From the NCBI RefSeq assembly GCF_900155935.1, contig NZ_FTLW01000001.1:496001-560000 (forward strand): a stretch of DNA of 64,000 bases, in the 5' to 3' direction. The position numbers were made by a program, and so were the translations under genes. Positions 56,703-64,000 of this stretch are shown piece after piece. The notes under the pieces are model-generated. The model was not told the origin of the DNA. It saw only the letters and a list, made by a program, of their open reading frames with translations, and ran no database searches. Each line of letters opens with the position of its first letter. The stretch's first letter is position 1. The DNA comes from Solilutibacter tolerans. Lineage in GTDB: Bacteria; Pseudomonadota; Gammaproteobacteria; Xanthomonadales; Xanthomonadaceae.

Positions 56703-57574
56703 ACATGAATACTTTCCTCTCGCGCATCCTGCCGATCATCGTGGTCGTGTTGCTGCTGGCCACCGGTTCCTTCTACATCGTCAAGGAAGGCCAGACCGCC
56801 ATCGTGCTGAACTTGGGTCGCGTCGCCCGCGCCGACATCGGACCGGGCCTGCACTTCAAGGTGCCGCTGATCGAAAGCGCGCGCATCTTCGACCGCCGAC
56901 TACAGGTGCTGGATGCCGGTGCCGAGCGTTACCTGGACTCTGAACGCAAGGATCTGAGCGTCGACTTCTTCGCCCTGGGCATGATCGAGAACACCAGCGC
57001 CTTCTATCGCGCGACCAATGGCGATGAAAGCGTCGCCATCGAACGCCTCGCGCCGATCATCAAGGATGCCCTGCGCAACGAGATCAACTCGCGCACGTTG
57101 AAGGAAGTGGTCTCGGGCAATCGCGCGGAAGTGGTCAAGCAGCAGCTCGACACGATCAACGAGGGCGCCAAGAACGTCGGCGTGCGCATCATCGACCTGC
57201 GTCTGAAGCAGATCGAGCTGCCGACCGACAGCGACGTGATCGGCGACGTGTACAACCGCATGCGTGCCCAGCGACAGCAGGTGGCCAGCAAGCTGCGCGC
57301 CGAAGGTGAGGAGCAGGCGCGGCAGATTCGTGCACAGGCCGATCGCGACAGCACGGTGATCGTGTCCGAAGCTGAGCGCGACGCGCAGAAGCTGCGCGGC
57401 GAGGGCGATGCCCAAGCGGCCCGTCTGTACGCGCAGTCGGCGCAGAAGGACCCCAGCTTCTACGCTTTCCAGCGCAGCCTGGACGCCTATCGCGCCTCGT
57501 TCAAGGACGGCGATGCGGTGATCGTGCTGGACAAAAACGATCCCTTCCTGCAGTACCTGCGCAACGACCGCTGA
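56699..57574 (+). CDS. hflC: FtsH modulator HflC
   Basis: A 291-aa SPFH protein, partner of HflK. N-terminal membrane helix (about 5-25, FLSRILPIIVVVLLLATGSF), then VKEGQTAIVLNLGRVARADI and a coiled C-terminal half rich in Glu, Gln and Ala (VASKLRAEGEEQARQIRAQ). It starts inside the hflK stop. It is followed by the purA promoter region and a terminator-like hairpin. Confidence 0.94.
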   Translation: MNMNTFLSRILPIIVVVLLLATGSFYIVKEGQTAIVLNLGRVARADIGPGLHFKVPLIESARIFDRRLQVLDAGAERYLDSERKDLSVDFFALGMIENTSAFYRATNGDESVAIERLAPIIKDALRNEINSRTLKEVVSGNRAEVVKQQLDTINEGAKNVGVRIIDLRLKQIELPTDSDVIGDVYNRMRAQRQQVASKLRAEGEEQARQIRAQADRDSTVIVSEAERDAQKLRGEGDAQAARLYAQSAQKDPSFYAFQRSLDAYRASFKDGDAVIVLDKNDPFLQYLRNDR

Positions 57575-58978
<1,404 letters not shown>

Positions 58979-59000
58979 TTATCGGTCACTCGGATGATGA

Positions 59001-59033
59001 AAAAACCCGTTGCGCAAGCGCAGCGGGTTTTTT
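59001..59033 (+). terminator. intrinsic terminator after purA
   Basis: A stem A5-CCCGTTGCG paired with CGCAGCGGG-T6 (one G-T pair), 22 bases after the purA stop. The symmetric A and T runs allow use from both sides. Confidence 0.88.
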
Positions 59034-59123
59034 CTTGCCTGCGCGTGTGCGAAGTACTTCTTCGGACGCCGGCGAACGCCCGCCGCGTTGCGGCGGGCCG
59101 GCAATCCGAGGGCGCATCTAGAA

Positions 59124-59151
59124 AACAAAAAAGCCAACCGTGGGGTTGGCT
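59124..59151 (-). terminator. terminator in repeat copy A (minus strand)
   Basis: Read on the minus strand, stem AGCCAACC / GGTTGGCT is followed by TTTTTTG and more T's. It is a second copy of the tRNA-Arg terminator. Confidence 0.7.
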
Positions 59152-59161
59152 TTCAATCAAA

Positions 59162-59177
59162 TGGCGCGCCCGGAAGG
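59162..59177 (-). pseudogene. orphan 3' fragment of tRNA-Arg
   Basis: Sixteen bases identical to the 3' end of the intact tRNA-Arg (acceptor strand with CCA and part of the T arm), without the rest of the gene. It lies 146 bases from the matching position in the intact gene. Confidence 0.7.
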
Positions 59178-59196
59178 GTGAGTCCGGCGCGGCAAG

Positions 59197-59323
59197 CGAA
59201 GCACTGCTTCGCGCGCCGGCGAACGCCCGCCGCGCTGCGGCGGGCCGGCAATCCGAGGGCGCACCAACAAAAGAAAAAGCCAACCGTGAGGTTGGCTTTT
59301 CAATAAATGGCGCGCCCGGAAGG
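59197..59323. repeat. direct repeat copy B (overlaps tRNA-Arg 3' end)
   Basis: Second copy of the ~127-base repeat. Its last 16 bases are the true 3' end of the intact tRNA-Arg gene. Differences from copy A are a few substitutions and small indels, some in the loops of stems (GTT to CTG, GTGG to GTGA) and several in the A-rich stretch before the terminator. Confidence 0.85.
59271..59298 (-). terminator. terminator of tRNA-Arg (minus strand)
   Basis: On the minus strand, stem AGCCAACC / GGTTGGCT with a 4-base loop is followed by TTTTTC, 10 bases after the CCA end of tRNA-Arg. Confidence 0.78.
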
Positions 59324-59384
59324 ATTCGAACCTCCGACCCCCAAGTTCGTAGCCTGGTGCTCTATCCAACTGAGCTACGGGCGC
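59308..59384 (-). tRNA. tRNA-Arg (anticodon ACG)
   Basis: A 77-base tRNA with encoded CCA. The acceptor GCGCCCG pairs with CGGGCGC, discriminator G. The anticodon arm CCAGG-CTACGAA-CTTGG gives anticodon ACG (read as ICG, arginine). The T loop is GTTCGAATC. All four arms fold. Confidence 0.96.
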
Positions 59385-59450
59385 GCTGAAGAAGCGGAAT
59401 TATGGTGAAACTTACGTTATCCGTCAATACCATGAATGCGGTCATGGGAT

Positions 59451-59543
59451 TGGCGGAGAGTGAGGGATTCGAACCCTCGATGGAGCTTTTGACCCCATAC
59501 TCCCTTAGCAGGGGAGCCCCTTCGGCCTCTCGGGCAACTCTCC
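59451..59543 (-). tRNA. tRNA-Ser (anticodon GCT)
   Basis: A 93-base class II tRNA with a long variable arm and encoded CCA. Acceptor GGAGAGT pairs with ACTCTCC. The anticodon loop CTGCTAA gives GCT (serine, AGC/AGU codons). It lies between tRNA-Arg and csrA on the same strand. Confidence 0.96.
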
Positions 59544-59589
59544 GGAACGTCGAAGGCGGCTTTCGCCGCCAGACCGCTAGGATAGCTGC

Positions 59590-59802
59590 TCAAGCGTTCG
59601 ACGGCAAACCTTCTGCGTCGCTCGAAGCGGGTGCATCCGTCACATCCTGGATGCGTTTGTATATTTCTTCGCGGTGCACCGCGACATCCTTGGGGGCCGT
59701 GATGCCCACGCGGACCTGATTGCCTTTGACGCCCAGTACGGTCACGGTGACTGAATCACCGATCATTAGCGTCTCGCCGACGCGGCGGGTCAAAATCAAC
59801 AT
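59590..59802 (-). CDS. csrA: carbon storage regulator CsrA
   Basis: A 70-aa RNA-binding dimer that controls translation by covering GGA motifs. The sequence starts [20 protein letters not shown] and contains [19 protein letters not shown]; the RNA-contact residues near the N-terminus and VHREEI are kept. The ATG at 59802 matches the family start and is 8 bases after AAGGAG; GTG and ATG codons just upstream are in frame but closer to that site. Placed between alaS and tRNA-Ser as in related genomes. Confidence 0.96.
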   Translation of the reverse strand: MLILTRRVGETLMIGDSVTVTVLGVKGNQVRVGITAPKDVAVHREEIYKRIQDVTDAPASSDAEGLPSNA

Positions 59803-59832
59803 CGTCATCACTCCTTGATCCGCCTAAGCGGG
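59803..59832 (-). promoter_or_regulatory. csrA leader with hairpin and GGA motifs
   Basis: The minus-strand leader contains a small hairpin CCGC-TTAG-GCGG, then GGATCAAGGAGTG before the ATG. ATCAAGGAGTG is close to the CsrA target form (ACARGGAUGU), and a second GGA lies at the hairpin foot. This suggests CsrA represses its own translation; inferred. Confidence 0.45.
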
Positions 59833-59910
59833 GTTCCCATCGGTTTGGCACATTGAGGATAAATGCTGTGAATACAGGTGCCCAGAGCTGGACCTCGCTA
59901 AATTGAAGGC

Positions 59911-59938
59911 GTCAGTGGAACGCTGCATTCCGACTGAC
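59911..59938 (-). terminator. hairpin after alaS
   Basis: A stem of 10 bp with one bulge (GTCAGTGGAA / TTCC-G-ACTGAC) lies directly after the alaS stop. T's follow mainly on the plus strand, so it is an imperfect terminator for alaS. Confidence 0.5.
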
Positions 59939-59946
59939 GTTTTGGA

Positions 59947-62583
59947 TCAGGCCAAGCGTGCATTTACCCATTGGCTAACGCCGCTCAGGGCCTGGACCAG
60001 CGCAGGGCTGTCATCGCCGCCGCCTTGCGCCATGTCGGGACGTCCACCACCCTTGCCGCCGATTTGACCGGCAACATTGGCCAGTAGTTCCCCGGCTTTG
60101 ACCTTGCCGGTAGCTGAGCCGCTTACACCGGCGACCAGGGCGACCTTGCCGCTGCCGTCAGCGCCTGCCAAGACGATGACGGCATCGCCCAATTGTTGTT
60201 TCAAGCTGTCCATCGCATCGCGCAGGGATTTGGCATCGAAACCTTCCAACCGTACAGCCAGGACTTTAACGCCGCCGACATCCTGCGCTTGGCTTGCGAT
60301 GTCACTGGCAGCGCCGCTGGCGGCCTTGGCCTTCATGGCCTCCAGCTCGCGTTCCAACTTTTTCTGGCGATCAAGCATCGTACGCAGCTTGTCACCGATG
60401 TCCGAGGCGCTGCCGCCAAGCAGCGCAGCTGTTTCGGCCAAGCGACGTTCTTCGTCGCTGACGTAGTCCAGGGCGCCTTGGCCGGTCATGGCTTCGATGC
60501 GGCGCACGCCCGCGGACACGCCGCCTTCGGAGGTGATCTTGAACAGGCCGATGTCGCCGGTGCGATTGACGTGGGTGCCACCGCAGAGCTCGATCGATCC
60601 TTCACCGAACTTCAGCACGCGCACTTCTTCGCCGTATTTTTCGCCGAAGAGCGCCATCGCACCGAAATCGAGCGCATCCTGCATCGCCATGTGGCGGACT
60701 TCGCCGGCGTGGTTGGCGCGCACTTCCACATTGACGCGACGCTCGATTTCGGCCAGTTCTTGCGCTGTCATCGGCTGGAAGTGGGAGAAGTCGAAGCGCA
60801 GGCGATCCGGCGCGACGAGTGAGCCTTTCTGCTGGACGTGCGTGCCCAGCACCTCGCGCAGCGCCGCGTGGAGAAGGTGAGTGGCGCTGTGGTTGAGCAC
60901 GGTCGCGGCACGGCGGTTGGCATCGACTTCACCATGGAGCACATCGCCCACCTTCAGCGAACCTGATGTTAGCGAACCGACATGGGCATGGAACTGGCCC
61001 GCCAGTTTGCGAGTTTCAGTCACATCGAAATTTGCATTGCTATTCGACAGCCTGCCGAGATCGCCGACCTGGCCGCCGGATTCCGCGTAGAACGGCGTGC
61101 GATCAAGAATGACCACGAGGTCATCGCCCGCTTGCACGGTATCGACCGGCTTGCCGTCTTGCATCAGCGCGATGATCTTGAGCCCGTCGCTTGCCAGCTC
61201 GTCATAGCCGAGAAATTGGGTTGGGGCGAGTTGGGCGATGAGCTCGGCTGGAAGTGCCAGCCCGCCCCCGAACTTGCCGGCAGCGCGTGCGGTTTCCTTT
61301 TGCTGTTGCATCGCTGCGTCGAAACCGACGGTATCGACTGACATGCCACGCTCGCGCGCCATGTCCTGGGTCAGATCGAGCGGAAAGCCGTAGGTGTCGT
61401 ACAGGCGGAAGGCATCAGCACCGGGAATGGTGTCTTTGGCGCGGTCAGCGACATCGTTGAAGATGCGCATGCCTGAATCGAGCGTTTCCGCGAAGCGCTC
61501 TTCCTCCGCCTTCAATGCACGTTCGACGGTAGCGCGGCTGTCGCGCAGGATCGGATATGCATCGCCCATCAATGCATCCAGCGTGCTGACGAGTTTGTAG
61601 AAGAAAGGCTGGCGCACACCCAGCATCCATCCGTGACGCAGTGCGCGACGAATGATCCGACGCAGCACATAACCACGACCTTCGTTCGATGGCAGTACGC
61701 CATCGGCGATCAGGAAGCTGGAAGCGCGGATATGGTCTGCGATCACGCGCAGAGATTTGTTGTCGAGGTCGGCAGTGCCTGTCAATTCGGCAGCATGCTT
61801 GATCAGCGCCTGAAACAGGTCGATTTCGTAGTTGGAATGTACGCCTTGCAGGATGGCGGTGATGCGCTCCAAACCCATGCCGGTGTCGACACAGGGTGCG
61901 GGAAGCGGCGTCAGCGTGCCGTCGGCCGCACGGTCGAACTGCATGAAGACGTTGTTCCAGATCTCGATGTAGCGGTCACCGTCTTCGTCGGGCGAGCCGG
62001 GAGGGCCGCCGGCGTATTTCTCGCCGTGGTCGTAAAAAATTTCCGTGCACGGGCCGCAGGGACCGGTGTCTGCCATCTGCCAGAAATTGTCGGAGGCAAA
62101 CGGCGCACCCTTGTTGTCGCCGATACGGATGATGCGGTCTTCCGACAGGCCGATCACGTCACGCCAGATGGCGAAGGACTCGTCATCGGTGTGATAGACG
62201 GTTGCGAGCAGTCGCTCCTTCCGTAGCTTCCAGGTCTCGGTCAAGAGTTGCCATGCCCACTTGATCGCGTCTTCCTTGAAGTAGTCGCCGAACGACCAGT
62301 TGCCGAGCATCTCGAAGAAGGTGTGATGGCGGGCGGTATAGCCGACCGAGTCCAGATCGTTGTGTTTGCCGCCCGCGCGCAGGCAGCGCTGCACGTCCGC
62401 GGCGCGCACGTAGCTGCGCTTTTCCGCGCCCAGGAATACGTCCTTGAACTGGACCATGCCGGAGTTGGTGAACAGCAGGGTCGGGTCATTGCCCGGCACC
62501 AAGGGAGCCGATGGAACGATGGTGTGACCGCGTTCGGCAAAGAATTCGAGGAAATCGTGGCGGATATCGGCAGTGGTTTTCAT
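59947..62583 (-). CDS. alaS: alanyl-tRNA synthetase
   Basis: An 878-aa class II synthetase. The catalytic core reads [17 protein letters not shown] and [17 protein letters not shown] near the start. The editing domain zinc site is [16 protein letters not shown] with [17 protein letters not shown]-Ala domain ends the protein ([17 protein letters not shown]). The start [12 protein letters not shown] fits the family; a GTG 45 bases upstream is in frame. No clear Shine-Dalgarno is seen. A 14-bp palindrome overlaps its likely promoter. Confidence 0.96.
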   Translation of the reverse strand: MKTTADIRHDFLEFFAERGHTIVPSAPLVPGNDPTLLFTNSGMVQFKDVFLGAEKRSYVRAADVQRCLRAGGKHNDLDSVGYTARHHTFFEMLGNWSFGDYFKEDAIKWAWQLLTETWKLRKERLLATVYHTDDESFAIWRDVIGLSEDRIIRIGDNKGAPFASDNFWQMADTGPCGPCTEIFYDHGEKYAGGPPGSPDEDGDRYIEIWNNVFMQFDRAADGTLTPLPAPCVDTGMGLERITAILQGVHSNYEIDLFQALIKHAAELTGTADLDNKSLRVIADHIRASSFLIADGVLPSNEGRGYVLRRIIRRALRHGWMLGVRQPFFYKLVSTLDALMGDAYPILRDSRATVERALKAEEERFAETLDSGMRIFNDVADRAKDTIPGADAFRLYDTYGFPLDLTQDMARERGMSVDTVGFDAAMQQQKETARAAGKFGGGLALPAELIAQLAPTQFLGYDELASDGLKIIALMQDGKPVDTVQAGDDLVVILDRTPFYAESGGQVGDLGRLSNSNANFDVTETRKLAGQFHAHVGSLTSGSLKVGDVLHGEVDANRRAATVLNHSATHLLHAALREVLGTHVQQKGSLVAPDRLRFDFSHFQPMTAQELAEIERRVNVEVRANHAGEVRHMAMQDALDFGAMALFGEKYGEEVRVLKFGEGSIELCGGTHVNRTGDIGLFKITSEGGVSAGVRRIEAMTGQGALDYVSDEERRLAETAALLGGSASDIGDKLRTMLDRQKKLERELEAMKAKAASGAASDIASQAQDVGGVKVLAVRLEGFDAKSLRDAMDSLKQQLGDAVIVLAGADGSGKVALVAGVSGSATGKVKAGELLANVAGQIGGKGGGRPDMAQGGGDDSPALVQALSGVSQWVNARLA

Positions 62584-62629
62584 TTGGGCAGGTATGTGGG
62601 GTGATGCGGCGGGCACGTAATGACTCACG

Positions 62630-62664
62630 CCTATCTAGATAGGGGCGCGACGGGCAGCCGACAA
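62630..62664 (-). promoter_or_regulatory. alaS promoter with 14-bp palindrome
   Basis: On the minus strand, -35-like TTGTCG (62659-62664) and -10-like TATCTA (62636-62641) are 17 bases apart. The -10 lies inside a perfect 14-bp palindrome CCTATCTAGATAGG (62630-62643). In E. coli, AlaRS is reported to bind a palindrome at its own promoter; a similar role here is inferred. Confidence 0.5.
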
Positions 62665-62684
62665 GCAGATTACCTAGATTAACA

Positions 62685-62726
62685 GGGCCTGCCGAAGAGT
62701 TGCCGCGGGGCAGGGCCCGCTTTTTT
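62685..62726. terminator. hairpin with T-run between recX and alaS
   Basis: GGGCCTGCC pairs with GGCAGGGCCC (one bulge) and six T's follow on the plus strand. No plus-strand gene is upstream. On the minus strand it could end recA-recX transcription, but the T-run is on the wrong side, so its role is uncertain. Confidence 0.4.
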
Positions 62727-62765
62727 GCGAATACTGCGTGACAGCGCGTTAGCGGCCGAGCGGGC

Positions 62766-63280
62766 TCAGTCGAAATCGTCGTCGAACGGACTGCTGCCCG
62801 TTGCGCGTCGCATTTGGTCGATGCTGAAGCCGCGGCGAATCAGGAATTCCCCAGCCTTGCGCTGGAGGGTGCGATCTTCATGTAGGGCCTCGCCGAAGCG
62901 GCGTTGCACCATGTCGTGTGCGAGCCGGGCCCAATCTTCCTCGAAGCTGTCCAAGGCAGCCTGAATGGCTTCTTCGCCCAAACCGTGGGTAGCGAGCTCC
63001 GCGCGTATCCGGACTGGGCCATGTCCTTGTGCGGCACGGCTGCGCACCAAGTTATCGGCGAAGCGTTCGTTGCTTTGCCAGCCAGCCTCGGTCATGCGTT
63101 CGACCGTGGCCTTGGCATCGCCTTGGCTTACGCCTTTCGCCTGCAATTTGCGGGCGAGCTCTTTGCTGGAGTGCTCCCGGCGGACCAGAAGGCCCAGCGC
63201 ACGCTGAGCCGGAGTCAATTCGGTGGTCCCCCGGCGGCGACGCGGGCGCCCAGTGCCTGCATCGTCGCCGGGTGGTTGGG

Positions 63281-63284
<4 letters not shown>
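62766..63284 (-). CDS. recX: RecA regulator RecX
   Basis: A 172-aa three-helix-repeat protein that inhibits RecA filaments. Repeats are visible in [40 protein letters not shown] and [20 protein letters not shown] followed by RRGFSIDQM. The first ~20 residues are Arg-rich and the end is acidic (DDDFD). Its ATG overlaps the recA stop (ATGA). Confidence 0.93.

Positions 63285-64000
<716 letters not shown>

Larger units (their letters stand above)
59050..59177. repeat. direct repeat copy A (tRNA-Arg 3' end plus terminator region)
   Basis: About 127 bases, nearly identical to copy B at 59197-59323. Order within each copy is a GAAG...CTTC palindrome, a strong stem-loop (GCCCGCCGC / GCGGCGGGC), GGCAATCCGAGGGCGCA, a terminator stem (AGCCAACC / GGTTGGCT) and the last 16 bases of tRNA-Arg (TGGCGCGCCCGGAAGG, 59162-59177). 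Here the tRNA part stops, so it is an orphan 3' fragment. Together with copy B it fills the 329-base gap between purA and tRNA-Arg; no gene is seen there. Confidence 0.85.

Noticed and set aside
59050-59323. CRISPR array or complete integrative element at tRNA-Arg
   Set aside because: Only two long copies with a 19-base gap, no spacers, no integrase gene nearby.

Overview
This window looks like a conserved chromosomal stretch of a high-GC gammaproteobacterium, most likely a member of the Xanthomonadaceae (Lysobacterales). The case rests on gene order: recA-recX-alaS-csrA with tRNA-Ser and tRNA-Arg; pyrG-kdsA-eno-ftsB-ispD-ispF-truD followed by surE-pcm-yqaA-nlpD; yhbY/rlmE-ftsH-folP; and miaA-hfq-hflX-hflK-hflC-purA. 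The genus cannot be fixed from the sequence alone. I saw no phage, transposase, CRISPR array or recognisable defence island.

Layout. 0-10 kb: a phosphate-type porin behind a candidate Pho box; endonuclease III with a small unknown gene and an enoyl-CoA hydratase; a degenerate FKBP; a DUF1289/Nudix/sulfurtransferase operon; a second crotonase; a periplasmic copper chaperone; a cyclophilin; and a PadR regulator translationally coupled to a HAAS/sensor membrane protein. 10-22 kb: intracellular PHA depolymerase, methyltransferase, YgiD-type dioxygenase and a HemJ/CopD-like protein. Next comes an iron-uptake locus (PepSY protein, DUF3649, DUF3325) divergent from a TonB-dependent receptor across a Fur-like box. 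It is followed by a patatin/3-hydroxybutyrate dehydrogenase pair and a lipoprotein alkaline phosphatase. 22-36 kb: a DAACS symporter, a bacterioferritin-type protein, a zinc-finger protein, Rnk, a Nudix hydrolase, a GFA protein, a thioesterase, two NlpC/P60 hydrolases, SlyD, a DadA-like oxidoreductase overlapping glutathione reductase, an N-formylglutamate amidohydrolase-like enzyme, an S9 peptidase and ParE. 36-64 kb: the conserved housekeeping clusters, ending in a 5'-truncated recA.

How the genes work together. PhaZ and 3-hydroxybutyrate dehydrogenase point to use of stored polyhydroxybutyrate. The porin and alkaline phosphatase suggest phosphate scavenging. The receptor locus and the ferritin-like protein deal with iron. 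Many neighbours overlap by 4 bases (ATGA or GTGA), which indicates translational coupling.

The strongest unusual signals are these. (1) The TonB-dependent receptor is split by one extra base in a run of seven A's between its signal peptide and its TonB box. (2) A perfect 12-bp stem contains the whole Shine-Dalgarno sequence of the bacterioferritin-like gene. (3) The 3' end of tRNA-Arg and its terminator region are present twice in tandem. (4) A 14-bp palindrome overlaps a likely alaS promoter. None of these amounts to a clearly new multi-gene system; most are regulatory or structural observations.
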